A stretch of DNA of 64,000 nucleotides from Kiritimatiellia bacterium (GCA_017406465.1 JAFQYM010000064.1:1-64000); one strand, 5' to 3'; shown: positions 1 through 8,993, counted from the stretch's first letter. Program-made: numbers and translations. The notes: generated by a model from the sequence alone, not told the origin.

Positions 1-63
1 GTGGCCGATGGTGCCGACGTTCACGTGCGGCTTTCCGCCGCGATCGAATGTTTCCTTAGCCAT
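1..63 (-). CDS. tuf: Elongation factor Tu, N-terminal fragment
   Basis: Partial gene that runs off the left edge. The 21 visible codons begin MAKETFDRGG and continue KPHVNVGTIGH, the invariant EF-Tu start leading to the GHVDHGKT P-loop, which lies outside the window. A good AGGAG ribosome site sits about 8 nt before the ATG at 63. EF-Tu is the GTPase that delivers aminoacyl-tRNA to the ribosome. tRNA-Thr and tRNA-Met lie directly upstream on the same strand, the usual tRNA-tuf arrangement, so co-transcription is likely. Only the extreme N-terminus is visible, but the match is unambiguous. Confidence 0.93.
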   Translation of the reverse strand, partial: MAKETFDRGGKPHVNVGTIGH

Positions 64-111
64 TTTTTAACTCCTGTGAGTAGTTGTTCTTCTTTTGCCC
101 TCGCCCCATAA

Positions 112-187
112 TGGAGCCACCTAGCGGAATCGAACCGCCGACCTCATCCTTACCAAGGATGTGCTCTACCTACTGAGCTAAAGTGGC
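112..187 (-). tRNA. tRNA-Thr (GGT)
   Basis: Full cloverleaf read on the minus strand: acceptor GCCACTT pairs with AGGTGGC, the anticodon arm is CATCC-TTGGTAA-GGATG with anticodon GGT, and the T-arm is GGCGGTTCGATTCCGCT. The 3' CCA is encoded. It lies about 50 nt upstream of tuf and downstream of tRNA-Met on the same strand. Confidence 0.95.
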
Positions 188-213
188 CTCCCGTCTGGAG
201 CGAAAACTCGCAT

Positions 214-243
214 AGTATATCAAAAACGCGCCGACAGGCGCAA
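214..243 (-). promoter_or_regulatory. Candidate promoter for tRNA-Thr/tuf
   Basis: On the minus strand TTGCGC (238-243), an 18-nt spacer and TATACT (214-219) preceded by TG (extended -10) lie between tRNA-Met and tRNA-Thr. It may be a second, internal promoter for tRNA-Thr and tuf. A short GCGCC/GGCGC hairpin overlaps it. Confidence 0.5.
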
Positions 244-262
244 GGGGGTATTTTTAGGGGAA

Positions 263-338
263 TGGTGGCGAAGGAGGGGTTCGAACCCTCGACCCAAGGC
301 TTATGAGTCCTTTGCTCTACCGACTGAGCTACCTCGCC
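263..338 (-). tRNA. tRNA-Met (CAT), probably elongator
   Basis: Cloverleaf on the minus strand: acceptor GGCGAGG with CTTCGCC, anticodon arm AAGGA-CTCATAA-GCCTT with anticodon CAT, T-arm GAGGGTTCGAACCCCTC, and an encoded CCA. The last anticodon-stem pair is an A-G mismatch. The CAT anticodon could also belong to a tRNA-Ile modified to lysidine. Elongator Met is the simpler reading next to tRNA-Thr and tuf. Confidence 0.88.
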
Positions 339-356
339 ATGTGTCTTGGACGACAA

Positions 357-395
357 CAGGCGCGTAGTTTACCAAAACCACGCGCCTGCCGTCAA
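357..395 (-). promoter_or_regulatory. Promoter of the tRNA-Met/tRNA-Thr/tuf transcript, with dyad
   Basis: Minus-strand TTGACG (390-395), 18-nt spacer and TAAACT (366-371), with TGG giving an extended -10. A perfect 8-bp inverted repeat (CAGGCGCG at 357-364, CGCGCCTG at 381-388) brackets the -10 box. It could be an operator or a local cruciform. Confidence 0.75.
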
Positions 396-411
396 GGGTG
401 TTTTGCCGCTT

Positions 412-3400
412 TTACGGAAGAAGTACGAGCGAGCCGAACCCGGACGGCGTCCACGATTCAAGGCCGCGGCCCCATGCCGCCGCGCCGCGCGCCGCGCCGG
501 AATCGGTGTCGGTAAGCCTGAGCGAAAGCCCGAGACGCGTACCGGGCTGCGGACGGATTCCTCCCGCGTCACGCCACGGGATGCGGAACTCGTAGCAGGT
601 GTCGTTGCCCTTGCGCACGACGGCAATCTCGTATACGGACGAGTCTTTCGCGAGCTGTCCGCTCGCGAGGCCCGCGGCGTGCGCGGCGGGGCGGTAGACC
701 GTGTGCTTCCCCGAGCCGCTGCCCGGATTCGCCGCGGAGACCCACCACTCGATCGCGGCGCTGTCCGTTCCGGCGAGGCGGTTTGCGGGATGTAGCCCTA
801 TCTGCAGCGCGTCGCCCCTAAGCGTGTTCTCGCCCGTCTGCGCACTGTGGACGTCGTCGCGCACGCGCACCGCCATGTAGAGCGCTTCATCGTCCCACGC
901 GAGCTGCGCGATGCCGGAGAGGTTGTCGGGCGTCCACTTGTAGCCGCCTTCGGACGCGATCTGGTTCGCGCAGAGAAGCGGAATCGGATCGGCGAAATCC
1001 CAGTCGGAGAGGTCGCCGTCGATCTTCCGCGCCTTCGCGGCACGATGCGCCTCCGTCGCCCAGTCGGTGCCGTCGTGAAGCGTGAGGCGGATGTTGTCGT
1101 AGAGCGCACCGCCATTTTCGCCACTCGCGACGGGTTGCACCTGCACCTTGACGTCGTCCGGCTTCGAGTTGAGCACCTTGACCATGAACTGCCACGCACC
1201 GTGCGTATCCTTCGGCGCGGTGAAGACGTCCGGCATGTAGAGGTTGCGCGAGGAGCCGTTGCTGTTGACGAGCGACGCGTTCGAGCCCGCGTTCATGTTG
1301 TCCGTGCGCATCCACGCCGTGTAGAGGAGCTTGCGGCCCGGCGACGGATTGTCGGCGCGCTGGAATAGCTGAATCCAGCCCTTGCCGTGGTCAAGCGAAA
1401 GAGCGTTTCCGTCCTCGCCCGGACGGGAGCCGTCCAGCTTCACGATCCTGCCGCCGCCGTTCCACGACTCCTTCGACCCGCCTTTCGCCTCGAATCCGCC
1501 GTTCAAGAGGAGGTTGCCAAGCGTCGCGGGATCGATGACATCAACAGCGAAGTCGGTCTGCGCCATGACGTTCTCCTTGCCGCCTCCGAGCTTCCAGGCG
1601 ACGCGCGCCACGCCTTTCGCGGGGCCGGAGGGGAACGTCTCGGACGGAAGGTCGAGGATGAAGTGTGCGCTCTCGCCGGGCGCAAGGCTGAACGCCTTGC
1701 CCGACTTCCCGCCGGGAAAGACCGCGACACCGACTACTCCCTCGACGGGCGTGCGCAGCGGATTGCGCACCGAGACGCGCACCTGTGGCGCGGCGCCTTT
1801 CACGAAGCTCACTGAGGGCTTCGGCGTGAGCGGACCCTGCCCCTCGAGCGTGAGCGTGCAGCGGACGGCGAGAGGCGTAAGCGGCAGCCCCTCGTAGATC
1901 AACGGCATCGCGCCGGCCTTTATTGAAATAGTGTCGCCCTTGGCGGCGATGGTTCTCTCGTTGCCCTGGTGGTCGGTACTGACGATGGTGGAGCCGGGAG
2001 TCGCGGGGATATTCACCTCGACAGGCGCGGACTTCTCGTCGCCGTTCGCGGAACCGACTACGGCAAGCGCCGTGCCGTCCTTCCGCTCGAACACCATGAC
2101 GCGAGCGCCGGGTTCGGCATAGTAGGCGCCGACTGGGCGGGCGTTGCCGAGCTTCGCGGACAAGACGGCGAGCGTGGCGGCTACTGGGCGCGGCGTATAG
2201 TCGTCGAGGAGGTACTTCCAGTTTCCGGCGGGGTTCGCCTCGCCGCCGAAGTAGATTATGCCCTTCACGCCGGCGACGAGCTGCGCCGGCCATACGCGCA
2301 GCACGTTGCGCGACTGGAGGACGCTTCTCTCGAGCGCCTCGCGCCCGTCCATTCCCCACACCGATATGCCCGCGGCGGACTCGTCGTTCCAGACGGTCTT
2401 GATGCCGCCTGCAGCGGCGTCGGCAATCGCCTCCGCGGCGCTTTCGTACTCGCCGTAGTGGATCGGGAGGATGTCGACGTGCTTGCCGATTCCCGCACCG
2501 AGGACATCAAGACGGAAGTTGCGCGGCCAGAGTCCGCCGGCCATCATCGAGTGCGCCTTCGGGTTCACCTTCCGGAGTTCCTCTGTGCCGATCTCGCAGA
2601 AGCGGCTGTAGTCGGCGGCAGGGTTCGAGCTCTTGTTTCCGGGGGTGATCTCGTTGAGCCATTCGATGCCGAAGACGCGCTTTCCGAACCGCTGAGAGAT
2701 CGCGCGGATAGACTCGCGCCAGCCGGCCTCGTCGAACGGATACGGCTCGAAGCCGGGCGAGTGGACGTTCGGCGGGAGCACCCACTCGGGCGCGCCTACG
2801 AGCATAAGCCACGGCTTGATGCCATGCCTCTCCTGGCGATCCATCTGCGCGGATATTCCATCAAACCTGTATTCACCGCGCTTCGGCACAAGCGCACCCC
2901 AGTTGACAAACATGCGGTTCACGGAGAAGCCGAGCTTCGCGGCCGTCTCGCATTCGAGTTCGGTGTTGAGGTCGGTCGCGCCGAAGGGCGCGCGCCTTCC
3001 GCCAAGCTCCTTGTCGACATCGGGTATGACGCCGAAGAACGCGTCCACGGAAGTGTCGCCGCTGCGGCCTTCCGCAAGGAAGCATCCGAGGCGCCCGCCC
3101 AAGACGCCCGAGAGGTCAACTTTCGCCGTTGAGCCTGGCGCGGGCATCTTCGCGGTCGTGGAGCCGACCTCCTCGATCTTCCCGGCGTCGTCGAGCGCGA
3201 GGATCTTTATCGCGACGGGCTCTCCCGCCTTCGCGTCGGCGCCTGCCACGAGATCGACGACGGGCTTGTCGCGTCCGGCGACGAAAAGCCCGCCAGCCGT
3301 GTTAGCGACGATGTCGAGCCCGCGCACTGGCCGCACAATCTTCGGCACGCCGCATGTCTTGGTCCAGGGGAAATCCTTGTCGTCTCCGCCACGGAAGCGC

Positions 3401-4200
3401 ACATGGTAGAACAACGAATTATAGCGGTAGAGCTTCTTCGCCGTCTGCTTCACGCGGACCGTACCCTTCCCGGGCTTGACGGGCCTGAACGCCCAGCCGA
3501 GGCCCGGGATGCCGACGTGGTGCGCGTGCTTCTCGTGGACGCCATCGGGATTGTCGATCCACGGTCCGCAGGGGAACACGACGACATGGCACTTGTCGTT
3601 CCAGTATTCGGACGCGTCGAGGTAGTAGTCCGCGACGATTTCGAACGACTCGCCTTCGCGGATCTCCTTCATCGGCTCGTCGGTGCCGGGCCTGAAGCAT
3701 CCGCGAGGGACGATCCAGCTCTTCTTGTAGGTGATTCCGGCGGGCGGTTTCGCGCGCGCGGCCTTCGCCTCCGCCTCAGCCTTCCGCTTCGCGGCCTCCG
3801 CGCCGGACATCGCCCAGGTGATCTTTCCGCAGAAGATCTTGTGCGTCGCCTTGCCCCAGTCGCCGTTCGGCGCGATGAAGGCGAGCGGGCCGAAGTGCCC
3901 GACCTTGTCGCTCCCCTTCGCGGTGAAGGCGAACACCTTCGTCTCGCCCTTCTTCATCGTCTGCGGCGGACGCCACTCGCCGGTGCCCATCCAGCCGCCG
4001 TCGGTCTTGAACGTGTGCATCGCGACGGTCACGTTCTCGCTGGGTCCGAGGTCCTTCTTGAGCGTGACCTTCACCTGAAAGCCGGAATCGGGAACGACCT
4101 TGTCCGGCGTCTCGACCTTGAGCCAGTCGTCTTCGTGAACTGCAGCATGAAGTGCAAGCGCCGTGCCTGCGACAATCAATGCGGAAACCAGTTTCTTCAT
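412..4200 (-). CDS. Large secreted glycoside hydrolase (TIM barrel plus C-terminal CBM9-like domain)
   Basis: 1262-residue protein. The ATG at 4200 is chosen because it opens a signal peptide (MKKLVSALIVAGTALALHA) and has AAGGA upstream; the reading frame is open further upstream but has no signal there. N-terminal beta-rich modules are followed by a TIM barrel (about residues 430-720). The barrel has the clan-A acid/base motif in GIEWLNE (about residue 515) and a candidate nucleophile in WNDESA (about 606). A jelly-roll-like carbohydrate-binding region follows, then a C-terminal domain with IDGDLSDW and AWDDEALYMAVRVRDD, typical of CBM9/DOMON modules. It probably cleaves a complex polysaccharide outside the cytoplasm. 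Substrate and GH family are not certain; a GH39/GH5-like clan-A enzyme is my best reading. It has its own promoter with a dyad shared with the gene at 8830. Confidence 0.8.
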   Translation of the reverse strand: MKKLVSALIVAGTALALHAAVHEDDWLKVETPDKVVPDSGFQVKVTLKKDLGPSENVTVAMHTFKTDGGWMGTGEWRPPQTMKKGETKVFAFTAKGSDKVGHFGPLAFIAPNGDWGKATHKIFCGKITWAMSGAEAAKRKAEAEAKAARAKPPAGITYKKSWIVPRGCFRPGTDEPMKEIREGESFEIVADYYLDASEYWNDKCHVVVFPCGPWIDNPDGVHEKHAHHVGIPGLGWAFRPVKPGKGTVRVKQTAKKLYRYNSLFYHVRFRGGDDKDFPWTKTCGVPKIVRPVRGLDIVANTAGGLFVAGRDKPVVDLVAGADAKAGEPVAIKILALDDAGKIEEVGSTTAKMPAPGSTAKVDLSGVLGGRLGCFLAEGRSGDTSVDAFFGVIPDVDKELGGRRAPFGATDLNTELECETAAKLGFSVNRMFVNWGALVPKRGEYRFDGISAQMDRQERHGIKPWLMLVGAPEWVLPPNVHSPGFEPYPFDEAGWRESIRAISQRFGKRVFGIEWLNEITPGNKSSNPAADYSRFCEIGTEELRKVNPKAHSMMAGGLWPRNFRLDVLGAGIGKHVDILPIHYGEYESAAEAIADAAAGGIKTVWNDESAAGISVWGMDGREALERSVLQSRNVLRVWPAQLVAGVKGIIYFGGEANPAGNWKYLLDDYTPRPVAATLAVLSAKLGNARPVGAYYAEPGARVMVFERKDGTALAVVGSANGDEKSAPVEVNIPATPGSTIVSTDHQGNERTIAAKGDTISIKAGAMPLIYEGLPLTPLAVRCTLTLEGQGPLTPKPSVSFVKGAAPQVRVSVRNPLRTPVEGVVGVAVFPGGKSGKAFSLAPGESAHFILDLPSETFPSGPAKGVARVAWKLGGGKENVMAQTDFAVDVIDPATLGNLLLNGGFEAKGGSKESWNGGGRIVKLDGSRPGEDGNALSLDHGKGWIQLFQRADNPSPGRKLLYTAWMRTDNMNAGSNASLVNSNGSSRNLYMPDVFTAPKDTHGAWQFMVKVLNSKPDDVKVQVQPVASGENGGALYDNIRLTLHDGTDWATEAHRAAKARKIDGDLSDWDFADPIPLLCANQIASEGGYKWTPDNLSGIAQLAWDDEALYMAVRVRDDVHSAQTGENTLRGDALQIGLHPANRLAGTDSAAIEWWVSAANPGSGSGKHTVYRPAAHAAGLASGQLAKDSSVYEIAVVRKGNDTCYEFRIPWRDAGGIRPQPGTRLGLSLRLTDTDSGAARGAAAWGRGLESWTPSGFGSLVLLP

Positions 4201-4240
4201 TGCTTTTTCCTTTGTTTTAAGCCGTTTGCTTAGTTGTGTA

Positions 4241-4341
4241 AATGGAAGTTGGAGTGAAGAGTTGGAGTTGGAGAGTGGAATTTGAGATTTTTTGTTTCGA
4301 AATTTTTGCCGCAGAGGCGCAGAGACGCCGAGTTCGCAGAG
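4241..4341. repeat. Heptamer- and octamer-repeat tracts in the leader of the large glycosidase
   Basis: Two adjoining low-complexity arrays lie in the roughly 170-nt untranslated leader. 4310-4341 is four octamers of type CGCAGAGR. 4241-4285 is a degenerate array of AGTTGGA/GAGTGGA-like units with a period near 7. The octamer is close to the CACAGAGG array inside the dus gene (62212-62235). Confidence 0.7.
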
Positions 4342-4377
4342 AGTTGTTTTCCCCTTGTCAGGCAATTGACTGGCGCG

Positions 4378-4420
4378 ATTTTACCAAAAGCGCCGCGAAG
4401 CAACAATACACGGAAGTGTA
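4378..4420 (-). promoter_or_regulatory. Promoter with TACAC-N4-GTGTA operator
   Basis: Minus strand: -35 TTGTTG (4401-4406), 17-nt spacer, -10 TAAAAT (4378-4383) with an upstream TGG. A perfect dyad TACAC-TTCC-GTGTA (4407-4420) abuts the -35 box, centred near -42, the usual place for a class II activator. The same arrangement occurs at 8868-8910. Confidence 0.75.
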
Positions 4421-4432
4421 GTCGACCCGGAA

Positions 4433-5761
4433 TCAGATGAACATCGCCATGTAGTGCGGCAGCGTGATCTTCTTTCCCGAAACGCCGACGTTTCCGTCGA
4501 TGAACTTGTAACCGTACGGCACCTGCCTGTTCTCCAGTGCCTCGTTCAACGAGATGGTCGCTCCATTCGACGCCTTGACCTCGGCCGGCACGATTCCGCC
4601 GTCGCGCTCAATCGCGAATTCGATTTCACGCGTCCCGTCCATGGTCTTGAAATAGTAAAGTGGGATGCCCTTGCGGTCAAGCATGCCGGCGATCAGATTC
4701 TCGTAGAGTCCACCCTTGGCGTTCCCCTTCAACCGCCCGGAGTACAGCAGCCCCTTGGTTTCCGTGCCATACATAGCCGAGAGCAGTCCAATGTCCGAAA
4801 GATACAGCTTGAACCATCCGTCCCGGACCTGTGCGTTCAGCGGCACCTCCGCCATCGTGACATTCAGCGCACGGGATGCGAACGACGCATCGCAGAGCCA
4901 GTTCACCGAGGTGGCGTACTTGCGTTCACTGCCGCCCTTTTCCACCTCGGCATATTTGAACTTGCGGTTCTCCTTTGCAAGAAGGCGCGGGATCGCGCGG
5001 TAGCAGGCTTCGATTTTCGGGATATCCGTCGTGTCCGCGTACTTGTGGATGTCGTCCACGTACGAGGCGAGTATCTTTTCCTGCTCCTCCTGCACTGGCC
5101 CGAAATCCCCTGCCTCGACATACGCCTTGACGACAGCCGGCATGCCGCCGACGATCATATACTCCCTGAGCAGATCCGAATACCTGCGGTTCACCGCCTC
5201 TGGAACAATCTCGCGTCGATCGCAGTATCCCTTCAGAACCGCGACAGCCTCTTCCGTAATGCCCCTCGCCCAGAGGAACTCCTCGAAATCGAGGGAATGC
5301 ATCGTGACCTGCCGCTCGTAGCCGACAGGGATTGACTTCGGTTCGCGCCTGTCGCGATTCTTCTTGTTCTTGTATTTTATCCCAAGCAAAGAGCCCGAGG
5401 CAATCACATCGCAGCATCCGTCTATCGCGAACGACTTCAGCGCAGTCCTTGCATTTGCGCACTCCTGTATCTCGTCGAGGAAAATCAATGTCCTCCCAGG
5501 CAGAATCCGCCGTGTTGCATCGTATGCGGAAATCTTTCGATAAAGGTCGTCCGCCTTGAGGCTGCCGTCGAACAACGAGCCGGCGTCGGGATCCAGTATG
5601 AAGTTGAATTCGATGAAACTTTCGTACTGCTCCCTCCCGAACTTCTCGATGATGAATGTCTTTCCAATCTGACGCGCACCCTTGACGAGAAGACAGTCTT
5701 TATGCCGAGCATTCTTCCACTGCATCAGCTTGTCGTAGAACTTTCGCTTGAGTTCTGCCAT
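4433..5761 (-). CDS. AAA ATPase with DUF4143-type C-terminal domain
   Basis: 442 residues starting MAELKRKFYD. The ATG at 5761 is chosen over an upstream in-frame ATG because AAAAGGAG lies 7 nt before it. The N-terminal P-loop is GARQIGKT and Walker B is TLIFLDEIQ, both characteristic of the AAA_14/DUF4143 family. The second half carries the DUF4143 nuclease-like region (FEIAIERDG, VPAEVKAS). These ATPases are common, patchily distributed genes in anaerobes, with no settled function. It stands alone between two surface-protein genes. Its promoter is near consensus, with three evenly spaced boxes upstream. Confidence 0.88.
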   Translation of the reverse strand: MAELKRKFYDKLMQWKNARHKDCLLVKGARQIGKTFIIEKFGREQYESFIEFNFILDPDAGSLFDGSLKADDLYRKISAYDATRRILPGRTLIFLDEIQECANARTALKSFAIDGCCDVIASGSLLGIKYKNKKNRDRREPKSIPVGYERQVTMHSLDFEEFLWARGITEEAVAVLKGYCDRREIVPEAVNRRYSDLLREYMIVGGMPAVVKAYVEAGDFGPVQEEQEKILASYVDDIHKYADTTDIPKIEACYRAIPRLLAKENRKFKYAEVEKGGSERKYATSVNWLCDASFASRALNVTMAEVPLNAQVRDGWFKLYLSDIGLLSAMYGTETKGLLYSGRLKGNAKGGLYENLIAGMLDRKGIPLYYFKTMDGTREIEFAIERDGGIVPAEVKASNGATISLNEALENRQVPYGYKFIDGNVGVSGKKITLPHYMAMFI

Positions 5762-5786
5762 ATACGCTCCTTTTAAAAAGGGCAGA

Positions 5787-5894
5787 ATTATATCAAATAT
5801 CGCCAAATATTGTCAATATGCAACTTTTCAGACACATCTGCACAATAAAATTGCAACTTTTTGGACGATAGTTTGGCATATATTTGCAACTTTT
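5787..5894 (-). promoter_or_regulatory. Consensus promoter with three 33-bp-spaced AAAAGTTGC boxes
   Basis: Minus strand: TTGACA (5811-5816), 18-nt spacer, TATAAT (5787-5792). Upstream, the box AAAAGTTGC occurs three times, starting on the plus strand at 5820, 5853 and 5886. The step is exactly 33 bp, about three helical turns, while the sequence between boxes is not conserved. This looks like a cooperative regulator array for the ATPase gene. Confidence 0.72.
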
Positions 5895-5977
5895 GGGCGA
5901 GATACCCTATCAGCATCTTATGGCGTTCGGCCTGTATTATCGTGGCCTTCCAGTCGAGGCACCAGCCCTACCTCCCG

Positions 5978-8830
5978 TCAGCGGACGATGATGATGAACG
6001 CGGAGGATCTCGCCTCGTAGCAGCCGATGTCGATCTTGCTGCCGATTTTGCGCGGATTGCCCGCTAGGTCGACAGACGCCATCCCATCGTAGTTGATGCC
6101 CTTGTTGTAGAGCGAACCACCAGACGCCGGCGTGTAGTCGCCGTTCGCATAGTTTTTGAATGCGGCAGAGGTCAGTCCGAGTATTGACCCCTTCTGGTCG
6201 TAGGTTTCCGCAGCGTCTGATGCGCAGTGATCGAACAAAGTCGCAGTTCCGCCGAATGGAACGGTGGTTACGGCCAGCTCATCGTTGACCTTAATGCGTT
6301 TTTCGCAGCAGAACGCCACGCAGTTGCGGACAAGCGTGGACGCGTTGTTCGCCAGAATGCCGCCCGTATGGCTGCCATAGCAGCCGACGACCGTGCAGTT
6401 CACGGCGCTCGCGCCGGCCGTGCCCAGCATGATGCCGCCCACCATATTCGCAAAGGTGGGTGCCGTGCGGGGATTCCGGCAGTCGATCACGAGACAATTC
6501 TCCACCCGCCCCGTCCCGGCATATACGCCGGCTGCACCTGCCTTCGCCCAGTTGGCTTCCGTCGCTTGTGCCGTGCAGTTAGAGACGGTGCAATGCGTCA
6601 GGACTGCAGAACCCCCTTCCAGAAACACGCCGCCGCCGTACGCACTCGAGTTCGAAGACTGGGAAATGCTACAATCGCGGATCACGCAATTAGACACCAC
6701 ACCCGCCGCGGCATAGACGCCCCCGCCACCCTTGCCGTCCGCGATGTTGACGAACCCGTTTTCCAGCGTCATACCGCTGAGCAGCGCATTGGCGTCTTCA
6801 AGCCAGAACAATCGATGATTTTTCCCGTAGCCTGTTTCCGTACTCGCATTGGAAACGACGACCCGGGACGGATCTTCGTCGCAACCGACGACGCGAATCG
6901 CGTTCGTCACCATGATCGGATTCGAGACCGGATAAGTTCCCGGCGCGACGTGGACCGTGCAGGGCATCGTCTGCGCGATGTCTTCCAGCGAGGCCACCGC
7001 GGCGCCGATCGTCTTCTTCGGCAGCGCGGACGTCCCGCCGTGGTTCGCGTCGTCGCCTGTGGTGGCGACATAGCGCACCGCCGGATCGAAGGTTGCGTTG
7101 ACGATAGTCATCGTCGCAGTAGAGGACGTTCCGACCGTATCGCCCGAGACGGTCAGCACAATTTCTGCGTCGGCATCGACGGTTGCCGTATAGACCGGCG
7201 TGATGGTAATATCGACCGAAGCCTCGCCAGACGGAATCGTGACGGACGTCACACCCGGATTGGACACCGCGCTCAGACCCGCACCCGAAAACGCCACGTC
7301 GACCGCGAGTGCCGGAAGCCCCGTCGCATCGGCATCGGCGCGGGCGATGCGGAACGTGCCAGCCGTGAGTGTTCCTTCATCGGCGTTCGCAACAACGGTA
7401 ACGGCAAGCGCGCCGATGTGGAATGCTGTAGGGCATGTCATAGAAACAACCGTTCCGCTCGTCGCCGTCGCGGCGATCGTGGCCGTGTATGTTCCGGCGG
7501 CAAGACCCGAAACGACGGCGGAATAGGTTGCGGGAAGCGCCGTATCGGATGTCGTCATCGCGAAGTCGGTGCCGCCCGCCGTGCAGACGATTGAATCCGG
7601 GGCGTTTCCCGACACCTCGACCGAGACGATGAACGTTCCTTCCGCGTTGCGTGCGAGAACAGGCGTTGCGAGAATAGGAGCGGACAGATCCACCTCCACG
7701 ACATCATCAAGAACGGCGAACGAAGCCGGCGCGTTGACCGAATCGTATTCCGCCTTGATCCAGTCCGCCGAGGCGGTCCCGTTCAGGATGCGCACTTCGT
7801 CCATGTCGCCCTGGAAGCAGTAGTCCGTGCTCGTCTGATGCCCGCCAAAGGCCCACGTATCTCTGCCGGGATCGAGAATCTTCCGCGCCGAAGACGTCGA
7901 ATAGATCTCATCGCCGTCGGAATAGGAGACGAGCGTTGACGCCGACTTGTCGTATCGGAAGGCGATGTGCCCCCAGGTGTCGGTGACAAGTTCACCCTTG
8001 CCGCTATTGCCTTGGTGCGCTCCCGAACCATCCACCCCCACGCCGACGGAAAAATACGTTCCTCCTTCGACGATGGCGACAAAGCCGTCTTTATTCCATT
8101 CATCGCGATTCTTGTTGACGAGAAGAACCGAGCCGCGCACGCCGGTCGTCTTGAACCAGCCGGAGAACGAGAAGTTGCCGATGGACGACAGCGCTCCGGA
8201 CTTGACGGGGTTTGAGAACTGGACGCCCTTCGAGATCCTCTTCGTCATCACGCCGCCCGCCTTGCCGCCGGTCGTCGCGGTCGTGGCGCCATTAACGGTA
8301 ATTGCAGTCGCATGGCCACTTGCATCGGCAATCGACGCGCCACCGTGGAAGACAGCCGCGTAGCGCGACCAGACATCGGTTGCGCTGACCGTCGGCAAAG
8401 TGGTCGTGCCGTCCGCGCCGTAGTAGCAGGTAATCTTCGTGGCCGTGCCGACGATGGACGGCACCTTGACCCAGATGCAGGACGTCCCCGTCCTATCCCA
8501 TGTCTCGATCTCGTGCGGCAGGAGCGCACCCGTCGCGTCCGCGAAGCGCAGGTCGGAGCCGTCCGTCGCGCAGTCGGCGTAGTCGAAGCCCGTCGGCGAG
8601 CCGGCCTCAAGCGCCACGAGAACGGGGAAGTCCGTCAGTTCCGTGGAGCCCGCATAGCCGGAAATCGTTATCGGAATCTTTTTGGAAAACGGCGTCGTGT
8701 CGAGCGTGCCACCGATCGCCGCTGCGGCACAGAGCGCGGCGAGAAAAGTTGCGAGAATCGCACCGCTGCGATTGTGCGAAGATAGCGGCGTGGAAGGCGA
8801 TTCGAGACATTCGATCTGCGGCTTTTTCAT
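5978..8830 (-). CDS. Secreted beta-helix surface protein with LamG-like and Calx-beta-like domains
   Basis: 950 residues. The start is fixed by AAAGGAG before the ATG at 8830. An extended N-region leads to a hydrophobic stretch (AILATFLAALCAAAA), read as a signal peptide. Residues about 50-150 resemble the DUF2341 domain (PFSKKIPITISGYAG). A concanavalin-A/LamG-like domain follows (about 170-370), then Ig/Calx-beta-like repeats. The C-terminal parallel beta-helix (about 600-930) has rungs such as NCVIRDCSI and HCTVSNCTA. It ends GCYEARSSAFIIIVR, like the protein at 12602. It is probably a surface-exposed adhesin or glycan-binding protein; no catalytic residues were recognised. It shares its operator type with the large glycosidase. 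Confidence 0.82.
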   Translation of the reverse strand: MKKPQIECLESPSTPLSSHNRSGAILATFLAALCAAAAIGGTLDTTPFSKKIPITISGYAGSTELTDFPVLVALEAGSPTGFDYADCATDGSDLRFADATGALLPHEIETWDRTGTSCIWVKVPSIVGTATKITCYYGADGTTTLPTVSATDVWSRYAAVFHGGASIADASGHATAITVNGATTATTGGKAGGVMTKRISKGVQFSNPVKSGALSSIGNFSFSGWFKTTGVRGSVLLVNKNRDEWNKDGFVAIVEGGTYFSVGVGVDGSGAHQGNSGKGELVTDTWGHIAFRYDKSASTLVSYSDGDEIYSTSSARKILDPGRDTWAFGGHQTSTDYCFQGDMDEVRILNGTASADWIKAEYDSVNAPASFAVLDDVVEVDLSAPILATPVLARNAEGTFIVSVEVSGNAPDSIVCTAGGTDFAMTTSDTALPATYSAVVSGLAAGTYTATIAATATSGTVVSMTCPTAFHIGALAVTVVANADEGTLTAGTFRIARADADATGLPALAVDVAFSGAGLSAVSNPGVTSVTIPSGEASVDITITPVYTATVDADAEIVLTVSGDTVGTSSTATMTIVNATFDPAVRYVATTGDDANHGGTSALPKKTIGAAVASLEDIAQTMPCTVHVAPGTYPVSNPIMVTNAIRVVGCDEDPSRVVVSNASTETGYGKNHRLFWLEDANALLSGMTLENGFVNIADGKGGGGVYAAAGVVSNCVIRDCSISQSSNSSAYGGGVFLEGGSAVLTHCTVSNCTAQATEANWAKAGAAGVYAGTGRVENCLVIDCRNPRTAPTFANMVGGIMLGTAGASAVNCTVVGCYGSHTGGILANNASTLVRNCVAFCCEKRIKVNDELAVTTVPFGGTATLFDHCASDAAETYDQKGSILGLTSAAFKNYANGDYTPASGGSLYNKGINYDGMASVDLAGNPRKIGSKIDIGCYEARSSAFIIIVR

Positions 8831-8867
8831 TGCTTTCGGCTCCTTTGCAATTTTCTTTTATGTCACG

Positions 8868-8910
8868 ATTCTACCAAAACGCCCACAACGGGACAATACA
8901 CGAAAGTGTA
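8868..8910 (-). promoter_or_regulatory. Promoter with TACAC-N4-GTGTA operator (second copy)
   Basis: Minus strand: -35 TTGTCC (8891-8896), 17-nt spacer, -10 TAGAAT (8868-8873) with upstream TGG. The dyad TACAC-TTTC-GTGTA (8897-8910) abuts the -35 exactly as at 4378-4420. A 38-nt leader carries AAAGGAG before the ATG at 8830. Confidence 0.75.
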
Positions 8911-8993
8911 GTGCCGCCTTGAATCCTCATCAGGGGCAGCTCAGCCGGGGAGGGACGGCGCGCGAGCGCCTTGCGGCAGGCGAGCGCGGCGGA

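Noticed and set aside
4433-5761. AAA ATPase considered as one half of a toxin-antitoxin or defence pair
   Set aside because: No partner gene lies beside it; both neighbours are surface-protein genes with their own promoters.
5820-5894. Three spaced boxes considered as a short CRISPR
   Set aside because: Only about 9-11 bp repeat, no long repeat or uniform spacers, and no cas genes in the window.
8922-8993. GC-rich gap after the histidine kinase stop examined for a terminator or small RNA
   Set aside because: Short GCGCGAGCGC-type self-complementarity only, no T run and no clear stem, so no feature called.
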